The position numbers were made by a program, and so were the translations under genes. 64,000 nucleotides of DNA. It comes from CAYZPB01 sp964568525. Its GTDB lineage: Bacteria; Bacillota; Bacilli; Tepidibacillales; Tepidibacillaceae. The stretch spans positions 13,487 to 77,486 of the forward strand of contig CAZMPM010000003.1 of NCBI GenBank assembly GCA_964568525.1. Direction: 5' to 3'. Every line of letters begins with the position of its first letter. Within the stretch, counting starts at the first letter, position 1. A model generated the notes under the pieces. The model saw only the letters and a program-made list of their open reading frames with translations. It made no database searches and was not told where the DNA came from. Positions 24,523 through 33,696 of this stretch are shown one piece after another.

Positions 24523-26293
24523 TCTTTTTCGCCTCCTCAAGCAATGGCAAATAAAAGACAAATTTGGTTCCTTTGCCAAGTTCACTCTCAACAGAAATTC
24601 CGCCTTGATGCGCCTTAATAATCTCACGAGAGATTGCCAAACCTAAACCGGTACCACCAAGTTCACGAGAGCGAGCTTTGTCTACACGATAAAAACGTTC
24701 GAATAATCGCGACAGGTCCTCTTCAGGTATTCCAACACCATTGTCAGCAACTTCAACATATATTCTATTCTCTTTAAGATAGCTAGAAATCTGAATCTTG
24801 CCGCCGTGATTAGTGTACTTTATTGCATTGTAAATCAGATTATTTAACACCTGATCAATTTTATCGGTATCAACAAAAACATCTGGTAAAGATTCCTCCG
24901 CAAGATAAGTGCAGTTAATATTTTTCTCCTGTAATTTCATGTTGAAGCGATCAATAACATCCTCAATCAGCGTTGAAATCGATATAAAAGTGCGATTAAC
25001 TTCCAGTGCATCTCCTTCAATTCTCGAAAGCAATAATAAATCATTTACGAGACGAACCATCCGGTCAGTCTCTTGGTTAGCGACTTTAATGAAATTAGTT
25101 GCTATCTTCTCATCTTTAATAGCGCCATCATCTAGAGCCTCGATATAACTCTTAATTGTTGTGAGTGGAGTGCGCAATTCATGCGATACATTGGCAACAA
25201 AATCTTTTCGCGTCTGTTCATGTTGTTGTTCTTTTGTAACATCGTAAATTACTATAATTACTCCGGTCCTTTCATCTTCGAAATCTAATCTATTATTCGT
25301 CAGCTTTAAAATTCTCTCCTGCCCATCTTGCGTATAACGATAGGTTAATGTTTCCTGATGCTCCGGAAGAAACGCTTCACCAAGAATATCGCCTATTTTC
25401 TGACTCAACAGTTCCTCTTCTTCAATATTTAATAGCTCGGTTGCACGCTGATTAATTAGAATAATTCTCTCATCTTTATCTAATGCAATAACACCATCAC
25501 TCATATTGCTGAGAATACTTGCCAACTTTTCTTTCTCCTCATTAAGTTCATGCATGGCATCGCTAAGCTTAATAGCCATCAAGTTAAAGGTCTTACCTAA
25601 TTCACCAATCTCATCATCACCATAGATTGTAACCTCTTGCTTATAATCGCCATGGGTAATATTTTCCGCCTGCTCCTTAATCTCTTTGATTGGTTTGGTA
25701 ATCGTTCGCGAAAGCAGATAACCCAAGATTACTGTTGCTATTAGAGCAATCAAAATTGCTGAAAATAGAATAATATTAATTTTATCAATCGTTTCATATA
25801 CACTTTCCACTGATGCTTGCAAAAATACTACGCCAATAACGTTTCCACCCTGTTTTACCGGCACTGCTAAATATTTTGTTCTCTCACCGTTGCCTGTATT
25901 AACCCTGATTGCCTCACTGCGAATGCCTAACAAAGCTGAGTTAACCTCAGTCTGCGAGATTCTTTTGCCGATAATATTAGCAGAACGCTGTTCGGTTGTA
26001 CTAATTACCAGTCCATTACGGTCCATGATTGAAGCGTCAACGCCGCTTAGAGCAAATAGATTATTTACCAGCAGATTAATTTCTTTCACATTAGCGATGT
26101 CCTCACTTAAATAACGCTCTAGGTTAACTGAAAGTAAACCTGCCTGCGTCTCTAATGTGCTTTCAAAGTTATCCATATAATACTCTTCTGTAGCCCTCAC
26201 AAAATACAATCCAATAATTTGCATTGCAATTAGAGTTAGGAGAACATAGATAACAATCAGTTTCCACTGAATACTATTAAAAAAATTCTTCAT
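24506..26293 (-). CDS. walK: WalK sensor histidine kinase
   Basis: 595-residue essential cell-wall homeostasis kinase. Membrane helices lie at ~11-32 and ~172-195, flanking an extracytoplasmic sensor domain. A HAMP domain (~196-250), a PAS domain (~255-355; NMSDGVIALDKDERIILIN) and HisKA follow, with phospho-acceptor His371 in NVSHELRTPLT. The ATPase part has NLIYNAIKYT, VADNGVGIPEEDL and GGTGLGLAI. It signals to WalR, encoded 18 bases upstream, under WalH/WalI control. Confidence 0.96.
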   Translation of the reverse strand: MKNFFNSIQWKLIVIYVLLTLIAMQIIGLYFVRATEEYYMDNFESTLETQAGLLSVNLERYLSEDIANVKEINLLVNNLFALSGVDASIMDRNGLVISTTEQRSANIIGKRISQTEVNSALLGIRSEAIRVNTGNGERTKYLAVPVKQGGNVIGVVFLQASVESVYETIDKINIILFSAILIALIATVILGYLLSRTITKPIKEIKEQAENITHGDYKQEVTIYGDDEIGELGKTFNLMAIKLSDAMHELNEEKEKLASILSNMSDGVIALDKDERIILINQRATELLNIEEEELLSQKIGDILGEAFLPEHQETLTYRYTQDGQERILKLTNNRLDFEDERTGVIIVIYDVTKEQQHEQTRKDFVANVSHELRTPLTTIKSYIEALDDGAIKDEKIATNFIKVANQETDRMVRLVNDLLLLSRIEGDALEVNRTFISISTLIEDVIDRFNMKLQEKNINCTYLAEESLPDVFVDTDKIDQVLNNLIYNAIKYTNHGGKIQISSYLKENRIYVEVADNGVGIPEEDLSRLFERFYRVDKARSRELGGTGLGLAISREIIKAHQGGISVESELGKGTKFVFYLPLLEEAKKNERKS

Positions 26294-26311
26294 TGTGGAG
26301 TTTCTCCTCTA

Positions 26312-27001
26312 TCAATTTATGTTAGAAAAAAAATACCCTAAACCGCGTTTAGTAATGATATATTCCGGATTGCTAGGATTATCCTCAATCTTTTCACGTA
26401 AACGGCGAATTGTCACATCAACTGTACGCTCGTCGCCGAAGTAATCATAACCCCAAACCGCCTGCAGCAGATGTTCGCGTGTTAAAACAATCCCTTTTCT
26501 TTTAACAAAATAGTGTAGCAACTCGAACTCGCGATGAGTTAAGCTTAAAAGTTGTTCGCGTTTGTGAACCTCATAAGTTGAGTCATTGATTGTTATATCG
26601 CCAACCGTAATTACAGGCCCAACATCAACGCTGCTACTTTCATTGTAACGACGCAGTAGCGCCTTGACACGTGCTAATAATTCACGGTTAGAAAATGGTT
26701 TAGTTACATAATCATCTGCACCAATTTCTAGCCCCAACACTTTATCAAACTCTGTACCTTTAGCAGTCAGCATAATGATTGGTTTGTTACCTAATTTTCT
26801 AATCTCTTTACATACCTCAAAACCATCTTTATATGGCAACATTATGTCGAGAAGAATTAAATCGGGCTTTTGTTCCTCATACAGTGTAATTGCTTCTTCA
26901 CCATTATAAGCAGTTACAACTTTGTACCCTTCTTTTTCTAAGCTAAACTTGATAATATCCGAAATTAACTTTTCATCCTCAACAACTAGGATTTTGTACA
27001 T
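26312..27001 (-). CDS. walR: WalR response regulator
   Basis: 229-residue OmpR/PhoB-class regulator, partner of WalK, controlling autolysins and wall metabolism. The receiver domain has the acidic pair in VVEDE, phospho-acceptor Asp52 in ILLDIMLP and Lys in VTKPF; the winged-helix domain has ERTVDVTIRRLREKIE. Start ATG 27001 (MYKILVVEDE) follows GAGGTGGG; the longer ORF start is not family-like. It is the first gene of the wal operon, read from an extended -10 promoter at 27070-27078. Confidence 0.97.
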   Translation of the reverse strand: MYKILVVEDEKLISDIIKFSLEKEGYKVVTAYNGEEAITLYEEQKPDLILLDIMLPYKDGFEVCKEIRKLGNKPIIMLTAKGTEFDKVLGLEIGADDYVTKPFSNRELLARVKALLRRYNESSSVDVGPVITVGDITINDSTYEVHKREQLLSLTHREFELLHYFVKRKGIVLTREHLLQAVWGYDYFGDERTVDVTIRRLREKIEDNPSNPEYIITKRGLGYFFSNIN

Positions 27002-27069
27002 TTTGCCCACCTCATTTAACTCAGTAGATAATATAAGTTTATCATAGATGCACATCACTATGTTTCTTT

Positions 27070-27078
27070 ATTATAGCA
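27070..27078 (-). promoter_or_regulatory. Extended -10 promoter of the wal operon
   Basis: TGCTATAAT (27078-27070) on the - strand is a perfect extended -10. No good -35 is seen: the corresponding position falls in the T-run of the terminator at 27092-27124. The walR ATG is ~70 bases downstream. Confidence 0.6.
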
Positions 27079-27091
27079 ACAATTCTGACAA

Positions 27092-27124
27092 CAAAAAAGG
27101 TCGTTCATTAGGATGAACGACCTT
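27092..27124 (-). terminator. Intrinsic terminator after the LysM/M23 gene
   Basis: Perfect 12-bp stem (AAGGTCGTTCAT / ATGAACGACCTT) with a four-base loop followed by TTTTTT on the - strand, directly after the M23 peptidase gene and before the wal promoter. Confidence 0.95.
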
Positions 27125-27140
27125 GTAATACGTTTTTTAA

Positions 27141-28619
27141 TTATCTGCCAACATAGTTAATAGGGTTCTTATTTACACCGTTAACAAACACTTCAAAATG
27201 TAGGTGTACTCCGTAGGAGTTACCAGTATTACCCATTACACCAACCTGCTGTCCCTGTGCAATAGCGCTACCATTGCTAACACTTATACTACTCATATGT
27301 GCATACAATGTCCTGATACCATTTCCATGATCAATCGTTACACTATAGCCGTAACCACCATTCCAGCCAGCTTGTACTACTATACCATTATCAGCAGCTT
27401 TAATTACTCGGTTACTTGTTCCAGCAATGTCGATTCCACTATGGAATGAGCCCCAACGTTCCCCAAAAGAACTTGAGATGTAACCGCCATTAACAGGCCA
27501 ATCAAGAGTTCCTGAGCCGCGTGTAGGTACTGGTTTAGTTCCTTTCGCTACCAATGCTCTTGTTGGTTGACTAATTATCTCTTCATTAGTTTTTGTCTTT
27601 TCTACAATGATTCCGTTCTCTTTTACTAAATCGTAATCCACAATTTTCTCACCATTATAACCACGCGTAATCGTTCTTGACTCATTAACAAACATTGAAC
27701 TGTCATATGTGTAGTCTACAGGATAAGGAATTGATTCTGTCTGTGTTAAATGTTCTATTATCTGAACAGTTATCGGCGGCTGCAGCGCAGTCACGTTTAA
27801 TACTTGCCCAGTTTTCAATACATCCGTATTAAGCTCCGGATTCATCGAACGCAATTCACTAGATGTAAGATCAAATTTAGATGCAATCAGTGAAACATAG
27901 TCACCTTTCTGCACAACATATTCAGTCTTCTCAAGCGTTCCTTGTCTCAAAAAAGCAGCCATCTCCTCTTCAGACATAATCTGATCTGGTGAAACCTGAA
28001 CGCTTTGATAATTTACTGACTCTTTAAATTCGATACTGTTAATCAATTCTACTCTATCATTTGCAGAGGTAGCTGATGCCAGACCGTATTCATTTTTGTG
28101 CGATAAATAATCACTCTTTAAATTGTTAACAACTCGAGTAGCAATCTCACGATTATTGACTACACCAATAGATTTTCCCTTAACCAAAATAGCGACACCT
28201 GTCGTATCATATGATACCGTAGCCGCTAATAAATTCATTATTTTATCGTCAGCAAAGTGAACCAGAAGTTTCCTGGATTCTTCAATATAAACTTTGGAAC
28301 TTAGTGTAAGTTGCCAATCCCCATATTGATTTCTTGCTTCCTCATAACAGTTCTCTTGCCAGTTATCAAGCAGAGCTTTGTCACTTACATAGCCGATATT
28401 ATTGCCATCCACATATACCTCATACACTTTCTCGCTAGTAGCAAAGTACATTACTGTAAAAGCGGACAACAAAACCAGCACAACTAATGTGTTTAGCATT
28501 AGGATGTGCCCTCTGACCTTGAAATACCGCTTGAATTGTTCGATTTTCCGTAGCAACCACTTTTCTAATGCAGTCCCACGAAATCGTAAATCTTCATCAT
28601 GCTCAATATGATTATGCAT
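27141..28619 (-). CDS. Membrane-anchored LysM-G5-M23 peptidoglycan endopeptidase
   Basis: 492 residues: cytoplasmic basic N-terminus, one membrane helix (~40-62, LMLNTLVVLVLLSAFTVMYF), an extracytoplasmic region, a LysM domain (~235-280; YVVQKGDYVSLIASKFDL), a G5-like domain (~285-365) and a C-terminal M23 domain (~375-490). Zinc motifs HSGID and HLHFEV with GNGIRTLYAHM are intact, so it should be an active Gly-Gly or D,D-type endopeptidase. Start ATG 28619 has GGGGGA five bases upstream. It lies next to the wal operon, whose regulon typically includes such enzymes. It has its own promoter and terminator. Confidence 0.9.
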   Translation of the reverse strand: MHNHIEHDEDLRFRGTALEKWLLRKIEQFKRYFKVRGHILMLNTLVVLVLLSAFTVMYFATSEKVYEVYVDGNNIGYVSDKALLDNWQENCYEEARNQYGDWQLTLSSKVYIEESRKLLVHFADDKIMNLLAATVSYDTTGVAILVKGKSIGVVNNREIATRVVNNLKSDYLSHKNEYGLASATSANDRVELINSIEFKESVNYQSVQVSPDQIMSEEEMAAFLRQGTLEKTEYVVQKGDYVSLIASKFDLTSSELRSMNPELNTDVLKTGQVLNVTALQPPITVQIIEHLTQTESIPYPVDYTYDSSMFVNESRTITRGYNGEKIVDYDLVKENGIIVEKTKTNEEIISQPTRALVAKGTKPVPTRGSGTLDWPVNGGYISSSFGERWGSFHSGIDIAGTSNRVIKAADNGIVVQAGWNGGYGYSVTIDHGNGIRTLYAHMSSISVSNGSAIAQGQQVGVMGNTGNSYGVHLHFEVFVNGVNKNPINYVGR

Positions 28620-28682
28620 GCGTTCCCCCATAATTAGAATACCGTACGCGGAAAATTACAAAGAAAAAACTTTATTTTATTT

Positions 28683-28712
28683 ATCTTACCACAAATAAAA
28701 TATTATGTGCAA
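28683..28712 (-). promoter_or_regulatory. Candidate promoter of the LysM/M23 gene
   Basis: TTGCAC (28712-28707), 18-base spacer, TAAGAT (28688-28683) on the - strand. Confidence 0.5.
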
Positions 28713-28725
28713 GTCAGTATCTTGT

Positions 28726-30012
28726 TTATTCAAAAACCCCTCTTAATAGCATTGTTTGTTCGCGTTTTGGCCCAACCGACAAAATCGCAATTGGTATACC
28801 CGTCAACTGCGATATGCGTTCCACATAATGACGAGCTGCTTGCGGCAACTCCTCAAGACTTTTTGCTCCAGTAATATCTTCTGTCCAACCCGCAAATTCT
28901 TCATATATCGGCTCGCACTCAGCAAGAATGTTTAAACTTGCCGGAAATTCTTCCATAACCTTACCTCTATAATTATAGGCAACACATATTTTAATTGTAT
29001 CAAGACCGGTCAAAACATCAATTGAATTCAGTGATAATTCAGTTATACCGCTAACACGACGAGCATGCCGAACAACCACACTATCAAACCATCCAACACG
29101 TCTTGGTCTGCCAGTAGTAGTTCCATATTCATTACCTATTCTTCGAATTCTTTCACCAATTTCATTATCAAGCTCGGTCGGAAACGGCCCATCACCAACG
29201 CGAGTGGTATATGATTTTGATACACCTACAACGTGACGAATCTTTGTTGGCCCCACTCCTGAACCGATTGTAACACCACCGGCTACCGGGTTGGACGAAG
29301 TGACAAAAGGATAGGTTCCTTGATCAATATCAAGCATAACACCTTGTGCACCTTCAAAGAGCACGCGTCTGCCTTGATCAATAGCATCATTAAGCACAAC
29401 TGAAGTATCGGTCACATAAGGTCTGATTATTTCACGGTACTTAGCATACTCAGCAATAATCTCCTCAGCATCAAATCCTGTTGTCTCATAATATTTTTCA
29501 AATAGTTTATTTTTATCTTTCAAATTTCTTTCAACTTTCTTGCGGAACTCACTCTCTTCCAATAGGTCGGCTACACGAATACCAATGCGCGCAGCTTTAT
29601 CCATATAAGCTGGGCCAATACCCTTTTTCGTCGTTCCAATTTTGTTCGGTCCGCGGAGTTCTTCTTCAACTAAATCGATTTTGACATGGTAAGGCATAAT
29701 AATATGTGCTCGATTACTAATTTTAAGATTAGCAGTAGAAAAGCCATAACCATGTAAATAGTCCAGCTCCTGAAGTAACGCTTTAGGATCAATCACCATA
29801 CCGTTGCCAATTACACAGATTTTTTCTTTATAGAAAATACCAGATGGTATTAAATGCAGCTTATAAGTGTTTTCTTTAATCACAATAGTATGACCTGCAT
29901 TGTTGCCGCCTTGATAACGTGCAACAAGCTCCGAATTCTCTGCTAAATAGTCTGTGATTTTACCTTTCCCTTCGTCTCCCCATTGAGTGCCGACGACAAC
30001 TACTGTTGACAT
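28726..30012 (-). CDS. purA: Adenylosuccinate synthetase
   Basis: GTP-dependent condensation of IMP and aspartate in AMP synthesis; 428 residues, cytoplasmic. Motifs: VVVVGTQWGDEGKGK at the N-terminus, QGGNNAGHTIV, GTTKKGIGPAY, and VGWFDSVVVRH. It follows dnaB by 16 bases, the same order as in Bacillus (rplI-dnaC-purA). No purine riboswitch is seen ahead of it. Confidence 0.97.
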   Translation of the reverse strand: MSTVVVVGTQWGDEGKGKITDYLAENSELVARYQGGNNAGHTIVIKENTYKLHLIPSGIFYKEKICVIGNGMVIDPKALLQELDYLHGYGFSTANLKISNRAHIIMPYHVKIDLVEEELRGPNKIGTTKKGIGPAYMDKAARIGIRVADLLEESEFRKKVERNLKDKNKLFEKYYETTGFDAEEIIAEYAKYREIIRPYVTDTSVVLNDAIDQGRRVLFEGAQGVMLDIDQGTYPFVTSSNPVAGGVTIGSGVGPTKIRHVVGVSKSYTTRVGDGPFPTELDNEIGERIRRIGNEYGTTTGRPRRVGWFDSVVVRHARRVSGITELSLNSIDVLTGLDTIKICVAYNYRGKVMEEFPASLNILAECEPIYEEFAGWTEDITGAKSLEELPQAARHYVERISQLTGIPIAILSVGPKREQTMLLRGVFE

Positions 30013-30028
30013 ACTATCCTTCCTTCCC

Positions 30029-31357
30029 TTATCCTTCTTTTGTTATCATGTTGACGAATTTGTTGTAATTCTTCATAAAAATTAACTCCGCTTTTCCAGT
30101 TGGTCCATTACGATGCTTAGCTAAGATTACTTCAACGATATTTTTGTTCTCCGTCTCTGGATCGTAATAATCTTCACGATACAAAAATGCAACTAAGTCT
30201 GCATCTTGTTCAATACTACCAGACTCGCGAATATCGGAAAGCATCGGTCTTTTGTCTTGGCGCTGTTCAACTGCACGACTTAGCTGTGATAATGCAATCA
30301 CTGGAACGTCCAATTCACGCGCAATACTTTTTAGCTGTCGCGAAATTTCTGATATTTCCTGTTGTCGATTATCCATTTTGCCGCGAATCGTAATTAACTG
30401 CAGGTAGTCAATAATGATCAAACCCAAACCTTTTTCTGACTGCAGGCGACGCGCCTTCGAGCGAATATCAAAAATATTTATACCTGGTGTATCATCAATA
30501 TATATTGGCGCCTCTGAAAGCGAACTCATTGCAAGTGATAGCTTCATCCAATCTTGATCATCTAGTGCTCCTGTTCGAATTCGGTGAGAATCAATGTTGC
30601 CTTCCGCTGAAATCATCCGCTGAACCAACTGTCTGCCGGCCATTTCCAGACTAAAAATCGCTACCGGAATTTTGACACGACAGCCAACATTCTGTGCTAT
30701 ATTTAGAGCGAGAGCTGTTTTACCAACACTTGGACGTGATGCGATAATTATTAGGTCGGAATTCTGAAAACCTGTCGTCATTTTATCTAAATCGGCATAA
30801 CCAGAGATGACCCCGCTTACTTCACCATCACTACTATATAAAATATTAATCTGCTCGAGTGCCTCACTAACAATATCTTTAATCGGAACAAAACCACGGC
30901 TGAGCTTCTTATTGGATATTTCGAGAATTCCTTTTTCGGCAGAGCTAATCAGCTCACTAACATCCTCACCACCTGAATAACCGGTACTAGCAATCTCTGT
31001 CGACACCTTAATCAGTCGACGAACAATGGATTTTTCCTCAACAATTTTTGCATAATATTCAACGTTTGCTGCTGTTGGGACAGCATTAGCAAGGTCGGTA
31101 AGATAGACTACTCCACCAACCTCTTCGAGAATTTTTTTATTTTGTAAATCCGCCGTTAGCGTAACAAGATCCACCGGTTCTCCCGTTTCTGAGATATTCA
31201 ACATTGAATCAAAAATACGCTGATGGCTAACGCGGTAGAAGTCGTCAGGACTAAGCATGTCGCTTACTGTAATGATTGCATCCTTATCTAAAAGAACAGC
31301 ACCAAGTACGGCTTGTTCCGCCTCAATATTCTGTGGTGGGATTCGATCTAAAATCAC
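30029..31357 (-). CDS. dnaB: Replicative DNA helicase (DnaB; DnaC in Bacillus)
   Basis: Hexameric fork helicase, 442 residues. The N-terminal domain begins PPQNIEAEQAVLGAVLLD, the RecA-like motor has Walker A in ASRPSVGKTALALNIA, and the IIIDYLQL, LSQLSRAVEQR and DIRESGSIEQDAD motifs follow. It starts with GTG immediately after an in-frame TGA; the nearest ribosome-like AGGAG is ~15 bases upstream, so initiation may be weak or coupled. It sits between rplI and purA. Confidence 0.97.
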   Translation of the reverse strand: MILDRIPPQNIEAEQAVLGAVLLDKDAIITVSDMLSPDDFYRVSHQRIFDSMLNISETGEPVDLVTLTADLQNKKILEEVGGVVYLTDLANAVPTAANVEYYAKIVEEKSIVRRLIKVSTEIASTGYSGGEDVSELISSAEKGILEISNKKLSRGFVPIKDIVSEALEQINILYSSDGEVSGVISGYADLDKMTTGFQNSDLIIIASRPSVGKTALALNIAQNVGCRVKIPVAIFSLEMAGRQLVQRMISAEGNIDSHRIRTGALDDQDWMKLSLAMSSLSEAPIYIDDTPGINIFDIRSKARRLQSEKGLGLIIIDYLQLITIRGKMDNRQQEISEISRQLKSIARELDVPVIALSQLSRAVEQRQDKRPMLSDIRESGSIEQDADLVAFLYREDYYDPETENKNIVEVILAKHRNGPTGKAELIFMKNYNKFVNMITKEG

Positions 31358-31390
31358 TCATCTAACCAACTTCTCCTTTAGCTTAACTAG

Positions 31391-31834
31391 TTATTCTTCT
31401 TCAACCTTTATCTTTAAAGTCGCAGTTACCTCTGGATGAATCTTGATCTGCACAACTGTGGTCCCGATAGATTTAATCGGCTCATCCAAAATGATTTTTC
31501 TGCGATCTATTTTAATCTTTTCCTCCGCCAGTGCGTCGCCTATCTGTTTAGATGTTATCGCTCCAAATAGTTTGCCGCCTTCGCCAGCCTTAGTTTTAAT
31601 TGTAATAGTAGTATCAGCAAGTTTAACTGCAAGCTCCTTAGCCTGCTCGTGTTCCTGCTCTTTTCTTTTATCGGAACTCTCTTGAAACGCTTCGGCTTCT
31701 TTAATATTTGTTGTTGTCGCTATAATAGCTAGTTTGTTAGGAATCAAATAGTTATATGCATAGCCGCTTGCAACATCCTTAATTTCGCCCTTTTTTCCTT
31801 TTCCTTTAACATCTTGCAAAAAAATGACTTTCAT
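31391..31834 (-). CDS. rplI: 50S ribosomal protein L9
   Basis: 147-residue L9 with the conserved start MKVIFLQDVKGKGKKGEIK and GYAYNYLIPN, the long connecting helix (~40-75) and the C-terminal rRNA-binding domain (LFGAITSKQIGDAL). It is in the usual cluster with dnaB and purA. In Bacillus the gene before it encodes the phosphodiesterase GdpP; here the DUF2232 gene comes directly before. Confidence 0.97.
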   Translation of the reverse strand: MKVIFLQDVKGKGKKGEIKDVASGYAYNYLIPNKLAIIATTTNIKEAEAFQESSDKRKEQEHEQAKELAVKLADTTITIKTKAGEGGKLFGAITSKQIGDALAEEKIKIDRRKIILDEPIKSIGTTVVQIKIHPEVTATLKIKVEEE

Positions 31835-31909
31835 TATCTTCGCCTCCTATTTCATTATATAAAACTTTTTTATAATAATGAAACTCTTTTTATTAAAACT
31901 GTAACTACT

Positions 31910-32830
31910 CTACGCTTCAGGAATTTTATCACGAAGATTAAATGCTAAATCTACAATACCAATTACTTGAATCGCCTGATTTAGAAACGGCAAAAAGATA
32001 CTTGCCACCGCCAGAATCATCCATTGCTTAGATAATTTACGTCGTTCCAGAAGGATATAAATAAAAGCAATCCCTTGAATGATAATAATCACTGAAAAAA
32101 TCTGGAACAAATTAAGTGTTAAATTATATAAAAAGTCCGACTTGCTACTAAATAGATAAAATAAAACAACAACCAAATAGGCATACATCACCGATCTAGG
32201 GAAAGTCCACTCTCTTGGTGATGGTATAGCAGGTAAAGCAACGGAGAATCTTTTAAGTATTTTCACCGCAAAATAATAATTAGTAATCACATAAATCGCT
32301 GAAACCATGATTGTTATAAAAGGCAGTATAGCAATTATCGAGTTGAATAGTTCCGTATAGCTCTCTATTAATGCAGCAGATTGATCAGGGGTGAATTGAG
32401 CAAAAAAGCCTTGTCCAGCATTGATTGTTTTGTTTAGTTGATCCATGAAGTAAGTACTAAAATCTAAGGTAAAAAACAGGCGACTGATGATGATTAGAAG
32501 CGCAATATTTGCTATAGCCGTCAGCAAAGCATATAGGTAGGTAGTAGCAATTTTTTTAATTCTAATAAATCTCGCAATTACATAGGCAACGCTCGCAGCT
32601 AGCACTGTAAAAAAGAAGCCAGTCGCAAACGCTAAAATTAATGCCACCAAAATCACTATTCCAGTCAGAATAAGAAATTGTTGTGTAGTATTAGTCTTTG
32701 CAAGATAGATAAATGGTACACTTAATAACATTAAGGCAAGCGTACCCAGTGGTATATAAACAACGATGAGAAGCAATCCAAGAAATGCTAAGAGTGCATA
32801 AATGTTATTTCTATTAAATAGTTGCTCCAA
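31910..32830 (-). CDS. DUF2232 integral membrane protein (YybS-like)
   Basis: 306-residue polytopic membrane protein with about eight hydrophobic segments, resembling YybS, the DUF2232 protein encoded between rpsR and rplI in many Bacilli; function unknown. It starts with TTG, nine bases after GGGAG. A candidate terminator after rpsR (32889-32956) separates it from the ribosomal genes. The next gene downstream is rplI, without gdpP between. Confidence 0.8.
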   Translation of the reverse strand: MEQLFNRNNIYALLAFLGLLLIVVYIPLGTLALMLLSVPFIYLAKTNTTQQFLILTGIVILVALILAFATGFFFTVLAASVAYVIARFIRIKKIATTYLYALLTAIANIALLIIISRLFFTLDFSTYFMDQLNKTINAGQGFFAQFTPDQSAALIESYTELFNSIIAILPFITIMVSAIYVITNYYFAVKILKRFSVALPAIPSPREWTFPRSVMYAYLVVVLFYLFSSKSDFLYNLTLNLFQIFSVIIIIQGIAFIYILLERRKLSKQWMILAVASIFLPFLNQAIQVIGIVDLAFNLRDKIPEA

Positions 32831-32888
32831 CCAATCGCACTCCCTTTCCCTACTGCCTATACTATAACATTGATCAATAATGTTAAAT

Positions 32889-32956
32889 AGAAAAATAAAA
32901 ATCCCCCTATCAAAGCTAACCGCACAGATCGCACAGCCGCTTAAAATAACGGGATT
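32889..32956 (-). terminator. Candidate terminator after rpsR
   Basis: In the - strand RNA, AATCCC pairs with GGGGATT across a 44-base interior that holds an AAGC/GCTT pair and a direct repeat of CTGTGCG. A T-rich stretch (TTTTTATTTTT) follows. It is unusually long for a simple terminator. Confidence 0.45.
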
Positions 32957-32982
32957 CTCGTCATATTCCTAATTAGTAAATC

Positions 32983-33213
32983 TTACTCACTTGTATATTG
33001 CAACAGACCAATATGACGTGCACGTTTAATCGCTGTTGTAAGTTGTCTTTGGTATTTTGCACAAGTACCAGTTACACGACGAGGCAAAATTTTACCGCGC
33101 TCGCTTATAAACCTTTTCAACAACTCTGTATCTTTATAGTCAATGTGCGTAATTTTATTTGCTGTAAAATAGCAAACTTTACGACGTCTATTAATACGTG
33201 GTTTACGATTCAT
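32983..33213 (-). CDS. rpsR: 30S ribosomal protein S18
   Basis: 76-residue S18 (RRRKVCYFTANKITHIDYKD, ERGKILPRRVTGTCAKYQRQ). Only one of the first pair of zinc cysteines is kept (CYFT), as in Bacillus. It is the third gene of rpsF-ssb-rpsR, 22 bases after ssb. S18 acts with S6 in the 30S platform and, in several bacteria, with S6 represses this operon. Confidence 0.98.
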   Translation of the reverse strand: MNRKPRINRRRKVCYFTANKITHIDYKDTELLKRFISERGKILPRRVTGTCAKYQRQLTTAIKRARHIGLLQYTSE

Positions 33214-33235
33214 TTAAGTTCCCTCCTAAATTTAA

Positions 33236-33679
33236 CTAAAACGGTAAATCATCATCAGAGATATCAATCGGTCCTTCTGCACCAGAAAAAGGATCGTCCT
33301 TCTCATATGAGCGTTCGTCATTCTGTCTCTGACTAAATTCGCCAGTATAGTTCCCGTCTTTTTTCGCTTCTAGAAAGCGAACATCATCTGCGACAACTTC
33401 AGTTACATATACACGTTTACCTTCATTGTTGTCGTAGCTCCGAGTCTGGATGCGACCTTCCACTGCAATCATGCTGCCCTTTGTTAAGTATTTAGCTACG
33501 ATTTCAGCTGTGTTACGCCAAGAAACGATATTGATAAAGTCAGCCTCGCGCTGGCCCTGCTTACTAGTAAAATTACGATTAACTGCCAATGTAAAAGTTG
33601 AAACTGCTATGCCATTTGGCGTATATCTTAATTCTGGATCCTTTGTCAGTCTTCCGATTAGAATTACACTATTTAACAT
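33236..33679 (-). CDS. ssb: Single-stranded DNA-binding protein
   Basis: 147 residues: OB fold (~1-105; MLNSVILIGRLTKDPELRYT, VSWRNTAEIVAKYL), a low-complexity linker and the acidic interaction tip DISDDDLPF that recruits replication and repair partners. It sits between rpsF and rpsR, the standard place in Bacilli for the essential SsbA. Confidence 0.98.
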   Translation of the reverse strand: MLNSVILIGRLTKDPELRYTPNGIAVSTFTLAVNRNFTSKQGQREADFINIVSWRNTAEIVAKYLTKGSMIAVEGRIQTRSYDNNEGKRVYVTEVVADDVRFLEAKKDGNYTGEFSQRQNDERSYEKDDPFSGAEGPIDISDDDLPF

Positions 33680-33696
33680 CGCGTTTCCCCCTACTT

